Shown in pieces: positions 12,155-26,242 of a stretch of DNA of 64,000 nucleotides; position 1 is the stretch's first letter; the number at the start of each line of letters is the position of its first letter. The translations under genes were made by a program, and so were the position numbers. Under the pieces are notes generated by a model. That model had not been told where the DNA came from. It worked only from the letters and a program-made list of their open reading frames with translations, and did no database searches. This DNA comes from Oehlia diaphana (Eukaryota; Glomeromycota; Glomeromycetes; Glomerales; Glomeraceae), in contig QZLH01000064.1 of NCBI GenBank assembly GCA_003833135.1, positions 121,415 to 185,414 on the forward strand, in the 5' to 3' direction.

Positions 12155-14085
12155 AATAAAGTTTAATGCTAATACAAATTATACAATTACTATTCACAAA
12201 TTATGGGGAGGAAATATAGAAAAGAGCGATGAATTTTGTTTAAGAAATAATAGTTCATTGACTATATCTGGGTCTAATGAACTTCTAAGTACATTCAGAT
12301 GCAAGCCAGCATCAGAAAATAGTCGTTCTGAAGAAACAGAAGTAGCTGGTATAGAAAGATATTTTTGGACAATTTGATGTAAAATTGGAAAACGTTGAGC
12401 ATGATCTTTCTATCAGTTAAGAGGATTACAACTAAGCATTTCTCTGAAAAGGGCTAGATAATCATCAATCTCTGAAATTCTTTCATCTGCTTCATTAATA
12501 TCATCAAATAATTCAGCTATAAGACTTTCAAAAGTATTTATTGTCATTCTTCTTGATGGGGTTGGAATGACAGAGGTTATCTTCATTTACAGTTTCGTAC
12601 TCACTAATTAAAGTTCTCAATTTTTGGATTGCAATCACTTGCAAATCCTCTTCAGGTGTTCATTTGAAACTTTTATACCTTGGGTCTAATAACGAAGCCA
12701 GAATTGCAGTATCTTTAAGAACTTTTCAGTATTGATTCAATGATAACGAAATAGCAGCTTTAACTTTATCTAATAATCTATTTGTAATAACAGAATCCTC
12801 AATTACATGGCAATTTTTGAATCTAGAATCTGTATTTATACGTCTTATCCTTATAGGTTGTAGATTTCTTTGTCCTCTACTTGTACTATCACGTTATAGT
12901 CTTACAATTGAATGAGTAATTCTTCACACTGAAATATTTGATCTCATATTAAAATCTTCATCCTCAAATTGGACTGGAGAATCAGTAGACTCTTTTGTAA
13001 TATAAAGTTATAAATGAATTATCAAGTAATGGTTAAGTTTTATACTTTAAATTCCAAACATACCAGAAATTTCTGCTACTGTTTCAGTGGAATTAAAAAT
13101 ATTATAATAATAATTCTCACTTTAGTTTTCAGGTGGAGCAAAACAAAATAATAAATGATGCATCAAAGATATATAATAAATAATGTAACATATTTAGAAC
13201 TAGAAAGTTATTTTGTTATTTTAAGAAAAGGTTTTAACAATACAGTTAATTCTTCAAGTAACCTAGCAATCATAATTAATATTTTAAATGCATTCTATAA
13301 TATAAAGTTAACAGTTATATAACTTAAATACTTACTTCCACTCATCTAGCGTTAAAGCTATTTGTTCTAGATAGTCACCATCATTTTTATCTGTCCTATC
13401 ACTAGAAAGATGCAGGGTATTTGTCAAATATTGAATGGGATGATATAATGCAATTAATCGTTTTCATGCAAGATGAGCAGAATTCTAACGTGTTTTAATG
13501 TCAAGTTAAACATCTAAAATCTTTTTAAATCCACATTGTACTTGAGCTTCACAAAGCCGTTCACTTTGTTTTGGACTTGTAGTAAAAAAAAGCATCAAAA
13601 TTTTAACACGTTTAGTAAATTGTGCAACTTGTGTAAGTCCTTTTGTAACACTAAGATGAATAGTATGAGCAGCACAGCTAATACTTTGAACATCTTTCAT
13701 GAGTTATACAGCCTTTAAGATATTTGTTCCATTATCTGTTGTTGTGGTAAAAATTTTGTGGTGAATTTGCCAATGCTTAAAGATTCAGACAAGAGCATTT
13801 TTTACATTTTCAGCAGTATAAAGGGATGGTAGTAACACTTCACAGAAAAGAATAGCTTTATAAATGTTAAAATTTTTATCAACCCAATTTATTGTTATTT
13901 CAATATATTCATCATTTCAGCAAGATGTCTACATGTTAGTAGTAAAATTGATAGTTTCAGATTTGCTAACTAGCATACCTAAAAGTTGTTCAGTGCTCTG
14001 TTTATATATATCCTGTATAATTTTTTTATAGTTTTCACACATGAAATATCAAAATCAGGTTCTAGTTCATGAATAAGATCAAAAA
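12155..14085 (-). pseudogene. hAT-family transposase remnant
   Basis: The minus strand carries, in order, hAT hallmarks. The first is LGMLVSKSETINFTT (about 14000-13940), and the second is NDEYIEITINWVDKNFNIYK. The catalytic-region segment TTTDNGTNILKAV..MKDVQSISCAAHTIHL lies at about 13750-13650. The next segment is YHPIQYLTNTLHLSSDR..DYLEQIALTLDEW (about 13460-13330). The C-terminal dimerisation motif [20 protein letters not shown] runs from about 12363 and continues [20 protein letters not shown]. At least four Trp codons are now stops (13929-31, 13917-19, 13485-87, 13464-66), and there is a frameshift near 14030. The N-terminal BED finger is absent; the satellite array begins where it should be. 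Terminal repeats were not identified. Confidence 0.85.
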
Positions 14086-15560
14086 AATTCTTAAAATAAT
14101 CTCTTCAAACAAATTCTTAGAAAATTTTTATTAAAAAATGTTTTAAGCAATTCCTTTAGTTAAAAAAATTCTCAAAAATAATTTTCTCAAATAAATCTTT
14201 AGAAAATTCTCTATCAAAAATGCTTTAAACAATCCTCTTAATTAAAAAATTTAAAAAATAATTTTTCTAAACAAACTCTTAGAACTTTCATTATTAAATG
14301 ATATTTTCAGTTAAAAAATTCTCAAAAAATAATTTTTTCAAATAAATTCTTAGAAATTTTCTATTAAAAAATAATCCAAATGATTCTTTTAGTTAAAAAA
14401 TTCTCAAAAATAATCTTTTCAAACGAATTTATAGAAATTTTCTATCAAAAATGCCTTAAATAATCCTCTTAATTAAAAAATACAAAAAATAATTTTCCTA
14501 AATGAACTCTTAGAAATTTCTCTATCAAATGATATTTTCAGTTAAAAAATTCTCAAACAATATTTCTCCAAAAAATTTTTAAAAAACAATTTTCCAAACA
14601 AATTCTTAGAAAATTCTTTATCAAAAAATATTCCAAATGGTTCCTTTAGTTAAAAAATTTTTAAAAATAATTTTTTTAAACAAATCTTTAGCAAATTCTC
14701 TATCTAAAATGCTCTAAATGATTCTCTTAATTAAAAAATTCAAAAAATAATTTCCCTAAATGAACTTTTAGAAATTTCTATTTATATTAACTAATATTTT
14801 CAGTTAAAAAATTCTCAAAAAATAATTTTCCCAAATAAACTTACTTCTGGAAATTTCTCTATAAAAAATGTTTTAAATGATCACTTTGGTTAAAAAATTC
14901 TTAAAAAAAAATTTACCCAAATAACCCTTTTAGTTAAAAAATTCTTAAAAAATAATTTTTTTAAATAAACTCTTAAAAAATTCTCTATCAAAAAATACCC
15001 TAAACAATCCTTTTAATTAAAATTCCCAAAACTATTTTTCAAATGAACTCTTAGAAAATTCTCTATCAAAAATATTTCAAATAATCTCTTTAGCTAAAAA
15101 ATTCTCAAAAACAATCTTTTTAAACGAATCTTTAAAATGCTCTAAATAATTCTTTTAATTAAAAAATACAAAAAATAATTTTTCTAAATGAACTTTTAGA
15201 AATGTTTATCAAAAATGCTCTAAACAATCCCTTAATTAAAAATACAAAAATAATTTTTTTAAACAAACTTTTAAAAATTTCTCTATCAAATAATACCTTC
15301 AGTTAAAAAATTTTCAAAAAATAATATTCTCAAATAAACTCTTAAAAAATTCTCTATTAAAAAATGCCTTATACATTTCTCTTAGTTAAAAAATTCTTAA
15401 AAAATAATTTTTCCAAACGGACTTTTAAAAAATTTCTCAAAAATATTTATCTAAAAGTTTTTTAAATAAAATCCTTCAGTTATTAAATATTATTCAAATG
15501 GACTGTAAAATTTCTTAAAAAATTATTTATAAAAATTATCTAAAAAATGAATTTAAATAA
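14080..15560. repeat. ~80-bp satellite array, about 18 copies
   Basis: Head-to-tail units of 79-82 bp built on TTAAAAAATTCTCAAAAATA, then TTCAAATRAACTCTTAGAAA, then a TTTCTCTATCAAAAAT half. Units differ by substitutions and 1-3 bp indels. The varying length means no shared reading frame is kept across units. The array abuts the truncated 5' end of the hAT remnant. Copy number is estimated from total length divided by unit length. Confidence 0.85.
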
Positions 15561-15939
15561 AAATTTTAGTTTAAACTGATTATATATAATACAATATGTT
15601 ATACAAAAGAAAAATCTTACATTCTTACATATTAAAATTTACATATTAGGTATCTGATACTGTATGTGTAAAATAGATCAATACCCAATATACATATTAA
15701 TAATTAATAGTTTAGATATCAGATACCTGATAAAAATACCTGATATTTATCTGATTAATCACCGTACCTGATATGTACCTGATAGAATTGATTTTGACCA
15801 GTGTTTTTATAAATACTTCTAGTAGTAATAAAAGGAAATTGTGAAGATATTGTAAAATTTTACTTACAAAGATTAACTTTATGAATTCATATAAAATTAA
15901 TAATATTGAAGTTTAATATATTTATTTTATGTAAAAAAT

Positions 15940-16759
15940 CAATCTGATGTTGCTAAATAAAAGAAATTTGCTGAATAGTTACTTAAAGTTGGAAAGAGAT
16001 GTATTTTTACTATTAGAGGATTAGAATATAATATTATTCAACTTTTTACGATATTATTTTACTATTACAAAATATTAATGATCTTATTAATTTTATTTAT
16101 TCTAATTTTACAACTCTCAATATTTGGTTGAATGTGCTATACTTACAAAAATATTGATATTAATAATATTAATATTATTATTATAGATCAGTTTTCTGGA
16201 GAAGCAGTTGAATATTATAATTGAAGAACAAACAAATCCAGAACATCAGTATCCAATAGAATTTCTTAATTTTTTAACTATTGGAGGACTTTCTCCTCAT
16301 AAATTATCATTAAAAATAGTATATCCAGTTATATTATTATGTAATTTTAATCTATCTAATAATTTTTGTAATAGAACTAGATTAATTTGTCATTTTTTTC
16401 ATTCAAAAGCATATTATTGAAGCAGAAATTATTACTGAAAACATGGTGAATTATATACGTTTATTTCATGTATTATTTTATCACCTTTAAATATTAATTT
16501 TTCTTTTACTCTTAAATGTCATCAATTTCTAATATAACCAGTATTTGCAATAATTATTAATAAATCTCAGGAACAATCATTAAATTGAGTTAGTTTGTAT
16601 CTTCTAACTCCTGTATTTTCTCATGGATAATTATATATTGCATGTTCAAAAATAATATCAAGAAAATATTTAAAAATTCTTATTATTAAACAACTAGAAA
16701 ATAATGCAAATTTAATTAATTATACTTATAATGTTATTTATCCAGAAATTTTTCAATAA
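15940..16759 (+). pseudogene. Helitron (PIF1-like) helicase C-terminal remnant
   Basis: Conceptual translation runs KFAE*LLKVG (about 15965), then IDQFSGEAVEYY, QYPIEFLNFLTIGGLSPHKL, SLKIVYPVILLCNFNLSN and RTRLICHFFHS. It ends with FAIIINKSQEQSLN, LLTPVFSHG*LYIACSKI and NYTYNVIYPEIFQ. The order and content match the C-terminal helicase motifs of Helitron Rep/PIF1 proteins (usual forms PVMLLRN, INKSQGQ, HGQLYVALSRV). Gly, Arg and Val positions are replaced in the direction G to A (GQ to EQ, SRV to SKI), and Trp15976 is TAG. The N-terminal half and Helitron ends are not visible. Confidence 0.8.
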
Positions 16760-16788
16760 AAATTTTTTATTATAATTTAATATAAATA

Positions 16789-17074
16789 TATTTAGTGTTC
16801 CGCACGAATCAAATTTCTCCTTTGAAATTCGATTCAATTCAGATTCGATTCGGACTCGATTTGACTTCCAAAAATTATTATCTCAGGATCTAGTGATCCA
16901 AATTCGATGATCATTTTTTTAATTGATAGGTCTCGTTGCCCTGATCAAAATAAAAAAATAATCGTCAAAATCGGACTGCCAGATCAAAAGTTATTCGCAA
17001 AATACGTTTTTATTACTCAGGAGCAATCAGGGTCACACCGTGTCATGAATCGATTCGTGCAGAACACTAAATAT
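16789..17074. mobile_element. MITE, 285 bp
   Basis: The left end ATATTTAGTGTTCCGCACGA and the right end TCGTGCAGAACACTAAATAT are inverted complements with one mismatch. The interior has further short inverted words (AATCAAATTT, AAATTCGATTCAA, GATTCGGACTCGATT) and no open frame. It lies directly after the Helitron helicase remnant. Confidence 0.82.
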
Positions 17075-20000
17075 ATTTAAATATTAATTGATAACATATT
17101 AGTTAATAGATGAATCCTAGTATTTATAAAAAACCTTAAATTTTTTGAGAAAATATTGACCTTTTACTTTAAAAACTAATTTTCAGTAGTAATATTAACC
17201 TTGCTAAACCAAATGTACCCTATTTTACATAATAGATAGGCAAAATAACAATAAATAAATAAATAAACTTTACAAGTATAAAAAACTGTTTATTAATAAT
17301 TTTTAATAACACTTTATTTCACTTTACTATATACACTTTTTTTATTTTTTTCATTTTAATATAGTATTTTCATCTAAATGATTAATAAGAATTTTAATTG
17401 CTGATTCGTCTAAGAACAGCACTGCGTTACTAATAAAATTCGGGGTTAAATTTGCCAATTTTATGCTAGAATACAATCTTCAGAAAAGAATATTTTCATA
17501 GACAACATATTAACTATAAATAAAAGTCATATGATATACTGAAAAAATACTTGAAAAAAAGAATTTGCAAAAAAAAAATTATACATTCATATGCAAAATA
17601 ATGAGTTTACTATGTACGCGCGTCAGATTTACACCTTAAAATATAAGAAATTTTAATATTTTATTTTACTATATTATATTATTTACATTATAAACATATA
17701 TTTTTTGGCTTTCTAAGTTTTTTTTAAAGACTTTTTTTTAAATATTTTTCTTTATAGAACTAGTAAAAAATTGAAGGGTACTTTTATTTGTGAAATGAGT
17801 GAAATGGGTGAAAGTTTATCCCACACGTGAGATGTAAAAAATGGGGTTTTTTATTATCGTTAATATCCCAAATTTTATTAGTAACGCAGTGCCAATTTTA
17901 GATGGATTGGCAATTAAATTATTTATTAATATTATACATTTTAAAACTGAACTGCCTATATATATGATTTATATGATTAGTGCAAAATTGCAAATATATT
18001 ATACTAGGAAACGGAAACCATTATAAGTCTGGAGTGAAAGATTTTGTACAAAAATCCAAATATCTTTAAAAATTCAATTTGTACAAAAATTCTGATATTC
18101 CTAAAAAAAATAAAAATAAAAAATAAAACGTTAGAAACGTTTCTTTAAAATTAAACAAATAAGAAAAGCCCTCACAAGTCACAATTTACCTTTAAAAGTA
18201 CGGTATGTACAAAAAACCTGCATTCCTAAGATAAAGAAAATAAAAATGAAACGTTAAAAATGTTTCTATAAAGCAAAACAAATAAAAAACAACTCACCAG
18301 TCCAGTATGTACAAGAAATCCAGAAACCTATATATTCTAGGAAAAAATAAGAAAGTCGTTTAAAAGAAAAATATACTTACTAGCCAAAATCTAAAAAAAA
18401 AAGTAATTATAACTTGTTTATTTTTGATGTAGCATGAAATTTCAATATACATTCTGTGTGGACTAATCAGAAATGACGCATGCGGATAACTGGAAATCGC
18501 CACGTGATACTGATTATCATCGACCTTCGTAATTTATATAGTCCTTTGCTATGCTTCAGACAATAATATTAAGAAAGGTAATTTTTACATCCTTCTAAAA
18601 CTTTAACTTCTTAAGAAAAAAAAATATATAATTACAAGCAGTATTGAACAATTAGACAATTAAACGATTTAAAACATTTATTTAAAATCTATTTAAAACT
18701 TATTCAAAATTAAAATCTTTTTTTTATTGAACAGGTTTTAAATAGATCACATGATAAAAAATTTAATTTTGGCTAATATTTAATTTAGTTTAATTATTAA
18801 ATTATTCAAATCTTTAAATATTATTTTTAATATTATTTAATTTTTTATTATTTAATTTATTAAATATTTACTTTTTTAACATTCTAATATTATATTTATA
18901 TTTTATTTTTAGTTTCAATTGATGAATATTAGAGCTTTTGAACAGTTTTAACTGTCTAAAATTATATTCAAAATTATGTTCAAATCTGATTTATATGGTC
19001 TAAAATTGTTCAATTAAAAAAACCAATTGGACAAATCTAAAATTTAATATTGATTACAAGTATTTATAAATAACAAATAAGTAACGGAGAAATATAAACT
19101 TTTATATAATACTATCATAGGAAGTATATGTTAATTTCATATATTCAAATATTTGACTGCAGTAATACTTGCATTACTAATATTAAAAGGAATGAAAAAT
19201 AAATACTTTAATAAACTTCAGTTTTATTATTAAAAAATATCAATCGTTAGTTAAATAATTAGCTTTGATATTATTTAAAAATAATAAAATAACAACCTAT
19301 ATTAGATTTTTAGTCAAATACATTACGTGATATTTTAATTTTAACTTATGTTTGCGATTATATTTTATTATACTATTAAACAATAGAAAAGTTTGTTGAA
19401 AATGTAAGAAATAAGTCATTTAACTCTCACTTAAAATTCCATTAGTAAAAGCTGTATTTAATAAGATATGCAGTAAGCAGGAAAAGGTTTATTCAAAGCA
19501 TAGAGCTATTAGTTATACAAAATAACTTGTATACAAAGAAAAAAGATATAAGGTAATAGACTAATACAGTATTGCATAATCTATTCAGAATATAAAGAAA
19601 ATGAATTAAATTCAAATATAAAAAAAGCAGATTTATTCATGAAAAAATGAATTAAAGATTTAGTTAATAATATAAAAAAGCGGAGACTACTCAATGACAG
19701 TGATGTGCTGATAGCTCTCTTATCCTTCTTATTATTTATTAAAAATTTAAAAATGAAAGAATCAATACTTAAAGAGCAGTTTATTAAATCAAGTAACCTA
19801 GTATTTTTATTTAATTAGATCTCAAATTGATGTGCATTTAATAGATTGAATCAGAAAATCATCTTCAATCATATGTATGATGATGATAATTTTTATATGG
19901 TATATAAATTTACATAAGAAAGATTTCTAAAAGAAAAAGCAAATTACAAGTATATAAAGCATCTATTTATAAAGAGTTACCTTCCAATTAATAATGTAGA

Positions 20001-23000
20001 ATAGTTAAGAATGAAATGCTTGAATAATAATATAATGGTATAAATATTATCAATAATGGCATGATAAATAGATAGAAGAATTAATAGAAACAAATATAAA
20101 CAGAAAGTTCAAGAGAAAAAAATAAAGTTGTATAATTAATATTTAATAATAGCTTAGTTAGAAACAAAACTTTTTGTTCTAAGTTTATTTATTTTTTCTA
20201 TTAAATTATATTCTTTTTTTTATCTTTTTAAATAGAATTTACATTAAGTTAAACATTCTACACCTGACAGTATTTACATGTAGTTAGCTTTTAGTTAAAA
20301 AGAAAAATATGAGTTCTGGCTAGAACTAACCTAAAAATTTTTGGTTGTATCATTGTTTGTAATGATAATATAATTGTGTAGATGACAAGTTGACTTTTTC
20401 TTCAGAGAAGTAGTTTTGTTTCATAATGCTTAGTTCTTATATATATTTTGTTTTTCTTATTTTATGTTTAATATATGTAAGTAAGTGTAATTATATTAAG
20501 ACAAGTCTGATATAAGTATATTACTATAATATTCTAATAACTCAATGCTCTATAGAGTTTTAATACCCTCTTAATTTAAAAAATCTGAATACTGATTATT
20601 ATTTAGAATTATAGCGTTTTTTTTTTTTGGAAAATTTGGAAAATTCAAATAAATAAAAAAAAAAAATTAATTACTTCTTACATTGAAACTTATAAGGTCA
20701 CCTAAAAAAAATAATAATTTTTTGATATAAGCTCTTTCTAAAATTTTGTTCAAAAAAAATGATTATTTTTATAATGATTAAAAATTAAAAAAAAAATTCA
20801 ATGCTAGTCATATTTGTATATACATATCAAGAATGAAAAGGAAATAATTTAAAAGCCATATAAAGAAATCGATTACACAAAAAAAAAGTGCATTAAGGCT
20901 AATTAATCTAATGATGGACGTTAAATTATACTTACAAAAATTACTTAATATATTTGGAATCAAAAGACGCAAAGAATTAAGAATACCATTTCACACTTGA
21001 TTTTTTTTCACCATTTTTTCTCATCCCGATTTTTATTAAATTGAACAAATGTTATAATAACTGCTTGGGTGCCAGATTCTCTAGTTTCAAGTCCAACTCT
21101 CAGCTCAAGTTCAGTTTATAGGTATCTATATATTATAATTGAAATGACTTGGTTACAATTTTGTCCTTTATAATGTTAGTTTATATAAAAATTTCAAATA
21201 TACCATAAATTGTAAAATAAAGCCCTCGAAAATAAGCACCCTTCCTAACTTTGAATAATATAAGGTTTAATAAAAAATTAATAATAAGAATTAAGCACCC
21301 CCTAAACTTACTCATGATTACTTTGTTGTATGCTTTAATAGGTTCAGTAAGATTTGGGCAATTGCATTGAAATCCATATAGTACCAGTTACCTGTTGGAT
21401 ATAGTCTTACAATAAAAAGGTATGCTAATTTGTTTACTAACGCATTTATGAACGAAACATTAGCCAACCAAGTAGATCAGGTGGTATATCTACTACCAAT
21501 ACTAACCTCCACAATACCATCTCCACCAATCAATTGAAAGTAGAATGTTCAATATTGGAACTCAAAATTTCGTACTCCTTAACTGGTGTAATGTTTGTAA
21601 GGTAAACAGCGATCATAATCTCCTATAACCTTACTTGTAAGAAACTTTACTCAAATATCCAAATACCTGGTATATACGTAAAAATTACATAATATTTTAG
21701 GAATTATTGTTAAAGCGATTGTGTTTCACAAATTTTGTGAAATACAGGAAAATACCAATATTACTAGGATATTATAGTATCATAGTCCACTGTTTATGGA
21801 AGTGTCGGCAATAGCTGTATTCGGTAAGAATCTTCGAAACAATAATTTAACTTTTTACTGCGCTTTCGATCCCAAATTAATACTCGAATTCAGAGTTTTT
21901 TTTTTTTACTTTAAAAAGTCATGATTAAAAATTTGAATTTCTACAAATAAAATCTTATAATAAAAGTAATTGAAACTTTATTTACCATTAATAGTTCTGC
22001 ATACGATACTTTCGCAATAGTTATTATTAAATGTCGATATTTTCAAAAGGTTGATCAGATCGTTGTATTAAAACTTTTCCTGCTAAAATCTATTAATTAT
22101 CATGTGATTAGTATCTCATACCCCCTTTACAATGTTCCAATGGTAATATTCAATTTTTTAGAACAATACCTATACCGCATATAGTAATAACACGATCAGT
22201 AATTGATGACTCAATCTTCTAGCTCACACTATATTCACTATATTCATATTCTTCCAGCGTTATCATCAAATTCAAAACCAGATCTTTCGATTTTTTTTTT
22301 TGTTTCTGATTTCAGCTTCCTCCTATTGTTATCATTATTATAATATATTCCTTACTGATTTTCATGATTTGGATTCAAATCGAAAAGTAATGATTACGAC
22401 CATTTTACGTATTGCAACACATTGCAACATTCTTGAAATCATTCATGATTAATGTTACAACTAACATTCTTAACCGAGAAAATCTGAAAGAAATAGATAA
22501 TAAAATAAATAAAAATTATTCAATATGTCAATAATAAAAACATGAAAAAATAATTCAACATATAGTATTTGCATTTTAATATCATCAAATTACTAAACTT
22601 AACTCGGGCCGATGTTTTTTAAGAAATCATTTCCAAAATGTTGGTTTTTCGACCAAAATTTAAATATTCATAAAATTTTTCGGTTATGTCAGGTTCTAAA
22701 ATTGACAAGAGGAAATTTATGATGATTTTATTAACGATTCCTAAAGACAAAAAGAGTTAAAGAATTAAAGTGTTACCATTTTAATAGTATTTTTCATAAC
22801 ATTAGAGAGAGAGAGAGAAAAAAATGAAATTTAACTAATTGTAAAATAAAAAAAGCGTAACTTTATTAAAGATTAAAGTATATTCAGGTGATAAATTGGC
22901 ATAAAAAAGAAAAAAATAAATAAATCAATCTAATTAATGTCAAAGAAAGTAAAAAAAAAAAAAGGAAGTATTTCAAATAAATTTTATAAAATATTTGTTT

Positions 23001-25410
23001 AAAAAGAAGCAGGCGAGAAATAAAGGTAAGAAATCAGAGAGAAAAAAAAGGAAGGAAATAGAAGTAGATCGAAAGTAAATATAATAAAAAAAAAGGTAAA
23101 AAATATTAAATTGAATTTAAAAAAATCTGAAATACATATCTAACTAGCTGATAAGTTACGATTTTGTTGTAAAAATATTTAACTTTTTTTTAAGACAACC
23201 AAATTAAGAAATTTCTATATAGTGGCGTTTGTATATATTAATGAATATCAAACTGCAACTCCCCTTTTAAAAAGCCATAAAAACATTACATATCATGGAA
23301 AATCTGTATTAAATTTATCAACATCCGAAGGAAGTCCCGAAAGGTTAACACAAAAATCACAAAAATTGTGGCTTGTAAATACACGTACATAAATATTTCT
23401 TAATTTTATTGGATAATTGAATTATAAATTGGATAAAAATCTATTTTTAACATATAATAAAGAAAGTATGGATGTACAGTATGATAAATTGAAGTTTATA
23501 TGCAAAGAACCTAAGGGGTCAAGCCACAACTTTCATGTTTTATGTGCATACAGCATGTGGAACATGTTTCGAATCACTCTGACTTTTAGCATAAAATTTA
23601 TGAAAGAAGTTCAAAATTTTTGTTAAAAAAAAATTATAATTTACACTTACGTATCTGAAAAAAAAATACGATAAATGAATTAAGATATGATCTGCACTAT
23701 AAGGATTTCTAAATTTATACAAATCGATCATTTTAGTATAAATATAGTTAGTAATTTTTTTTTTTACTGGAAAAATAATTGGATCAACTGGAATGTGTAA
23801 CCAATAGATTTTTGTGATGAACCCAATCATCGGGATTCCAAAATTGACAAATGTAAGAAAATACATATTATTAACTAAAAGAGTTATGATCAAGTAAATG
23901 GCACATTTTGCATTTTACATATAAATAAAACCTATTAATATATATTATAAAATCATAGCCACAATTTTTATCTGTTTCCTTTTAAATTAAATATATTTTT
24001 AGATTACTATCACATGGTATCGAATCTTTCATCCCGGAGTTTTATATTTCCATTACAACTTACAACAGGTTAAAGTTAATGCAATTACAAATATCTGTGT
24101 ACCCTTGTGTTATGAATACAAAATTTTATTTGAGTCTAGAATTCATTAGAATTAATTTCGGTTATAACAAACATAGTACTGGGGCGTGATAATATAAGGT
24201 ACATAAGAGATTTTCATTGTTTGAAGTGTAATGGTAAGACTTTGAAAGGTATTATATCCGGAATTCATAATCCGATTTTTGATCATCCAAACAGAGATAC
24301 TGATGAACAATTTCTTAATCTTTTTTGTTTTTATCTTCACTGAACAGTACAATTAAATGATGATTACGTAGTTTCTTTTTAATTTTATTAAATTTCTTTC
24401 AATCTATTAATTTATATATATTATACTAAATAAATTATCTCCTGCATATTCATATTTTTTAACAACAATATCTAAATTGTTTTGTAAAATCAATTTGCAG
24501 TACAAAATATTTGCTACAATTCCTGTAAGAAATTGAGCGAATCAGATTATAACATGATGGAAAACAAATTTCTAACGGAGATGTTTTTTCGATAAAATAT
24601 TTATCTTATCCCATGTATGCATTACTACGATCGTAAAACAATTTGTTTATCATCAAAATAAATCTTTTCTGCATGGATTATTTTTATTTTTTGTTGTTTT
24701 TTTTTTTTTTTATCATTAACAAATAATAAAGGGTTGTAACGTGATGCAATATGCAAATTTAATTAAAAATTAAAAAAAGAAAAAAGGAATTATAAATTTA
24801 TCCAGCATTCATGTAGAATAATAAGGATTAAATGATAGACATGTTGTATTAAGTAATATGGCTTTGACTTAAACATTTCCTTAAAATTATGAATAATAAA
24901 ATTGTTGCGTGATTATTTTATCGCGTGAAAATTTATTATGATCTCAGGAATCTTTTTCAGTTAATTTCATATAATAACATAAATAATAAATTAATTTTTT
25001 CGCTTGATTAATAGCATTTATTCTGATAAATAATGAGAAATGGAATTTCTAGATTAAAATATGAAAAAAATAAATTAAAACAAAAAAAAAATACAAGAAC
25101 GATAAGTTTATCATGTAATTTACTAATAAGGAATTCTCTGTGGCATGCAGCTTTTTGTTGTACAAGATATTCGGCAAAAAAAAAAAAAATTTTGAATTTA
25201 ACTATACTTTAAATATGTTGTTATCTGCATATTAAAAATGCACGAAATTTTTTTTTTTCAATTTTATAATTACACAAACAAAAAATATTATAGTCTATTT
25301 ATTCAATTTTACATTAATCACATTTAACTTAAATAGAGCTCAAAAATTCTTTCATTTTATTCATTCCTCTTACGTACGTATAACGAAACAAAAAGTACAG
25401 GGTTTCATTC
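17075..25410. other. Long gene-free AT-rich region
   Basis: No gene could be supported on either strand in more than 8 kb. Open frames such as 17841-18026, 23417-23626, 23540-23893 (-) and 24152-24352 (-) lack recognisable domains and have A+T-driven composition. Local features: AAAAATCCRAATATYTTTAAAAA-like repeats at 18040-18100; an AAGCACCC pair near 21237 and 21294; A- and T-tracts; a GA run near 22806-22820; purine-rich sequence at 22960-23100. Confidence 0.6.
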
Positions 25411-25418
25411 GCCGGGTT

Positions 25419-25426
25419 TATAAATA
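25419..25426 (+). promoter_or_regulatory. TATA box of the HMG gene
   Basis: TATAAATA, about 94-101 bp upstream of the ATG at 25520, preceded by CGCCGGG in otherwise AT-rich DNA and followed by a CCACACCATTCC pyrimidine-rich stretch. Position and spacing suit a core promoter. Confidence 0.5.
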
Positions 25427-25519
25427 TCAAATAACCCCTTAAATTTCTCCGACAAATTATTTAAAGACCACACCATTCCAACTTTTTGCAATTAACTGCA
25501 AAATATTTTTTTTAAAAAA

Positions 25520-26242
25520 ATGTCGAACCGCAACCAAGACTTCTTACCTTTGGTCAATATCAATTATATTTATAATCCGAGGTTTCACTTGATTGACCTG
25601 ATATCAACCAGGCGCAGGCCATTTACAAGCTCAACTAGGACTAATATTCCGAGACCGCCAAATTCATTTTTTTTAATGAAAAACTGTCTCCTATTGGAGC
25701 TTAAACATGGTGGACACAGGATCACTATGCCTAATTTATGCAAAATGGCGAGAGAGATTTGGAAGGAAATCCCTCAGGACGCGAAAAATATGTACGACTC
25801 GCTAGCGAGTCAAGCTCAAATTCTACATCAAAGATTTTACCCCAACTACCGTTTTGAACCCAAAAAAAAGACCCGGTTCAAGCAATTCGTCCCCCCCAGT
25901 AATCATGGTATGAGCGCCTTTTCATCTGTGCCGTCTGCGCCCACGATATCCTCACCTTCACTCTCCTCAACCTCTTCTTCCTCTTCTTCTTCACCAACTC
26001 CGACACAACTCTCAGAAGAGGTTTATTTACCGAACATGAATGTCATCTACAATGAATACGATAACAACAACAACAACGACGAAGAAAACTATCGTATCAT
26101 AATTAATGATAATTATCATTATTATAATAATATAAATTATAATGATAACATAAATTATAATGGCAACATAAATTATAATCATGGTAACATAAATTATAAT
26201 GGTAATATAAATTATCATGATTATTGCCAGTATCATTATTAA
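25520..26242 (+). CDS. MATA_HMG-type HMG-box protein
   Basis: Intronless frame of 240 residues. Residues about 43-113 form an HMG box: IPRPPNSFFLMKN opens it, KMAREIWKEIPQDAKNMY follows with the conserved Trp81, then a Tyr-Pro-x-Tyr-x-Phe segment and a basic KKKTR. This matches the fungal MATA_HMG subfamily (DNA-binding, mating-type-like), which is greatly expanded in Rhizophagus. Residues 133-162 are a Ser/Pro/Thr run. Residues 181-240 are Asn/Tyr-rich with a tandem NINYNG repeat encoded by an 18-bp unit (26140-26220), a low-complexity tail. The protein is likely nuclear; its targets are unknown. The start is the first ATG, with an A-rich leader. Whether it has a mating role or is one of the many family members of unknown role cannot be told. 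Confidence 0.9.
   Translation: MSNRNQDFLPLVNINYIYNPRFHLIDLISTRRRPFTSSTRTNIPRPPNSFFLMKNCLLLELKHGGHRITMPNLCKMAREIWKEIPQDAKNMYDSLASQAQILHQRFYPNYRFEPKKKTRFKQFVPPSNHGMSAFSSVPSAPTISSPSLSSTSSSSSSSPTPTQLSEEVYLPNMNVIYNEYDNNNNNDEENYRIIINDNYHYYNNINYNDNINYNGNINYNHGNINYNGNINYHDYCQYHY

Noticed and set aside
12144..12377. Plus-strand 77-residue frame
   Set aside because: Antisense to the hAT dimerisation segment [16 protein letters not shown].
13536..13718. Plus-strand frame over the hAT region
   Set aside because: Antisense shadow of the transposase remnant, which carries the recognisable motifs on the minus strand.
16185..16420. Small novel protein starting at 16208
   Set aside because: It is part of the Helitron helicase remnant (IEFLNFLTIGGLSPHKL).
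23540..23893. 117-residue minus-strand frame, possible membrane protein
   Set aside because: Opens at random in AT-rich DNA; aromatic/hydrophobic composition without domain, promoter or exon partner.
26027..26236. Minus-strand Ile/Val-rich frame
   Set aside because: Antisense of the Asn/Tyr repeat tail of the HMG protein.
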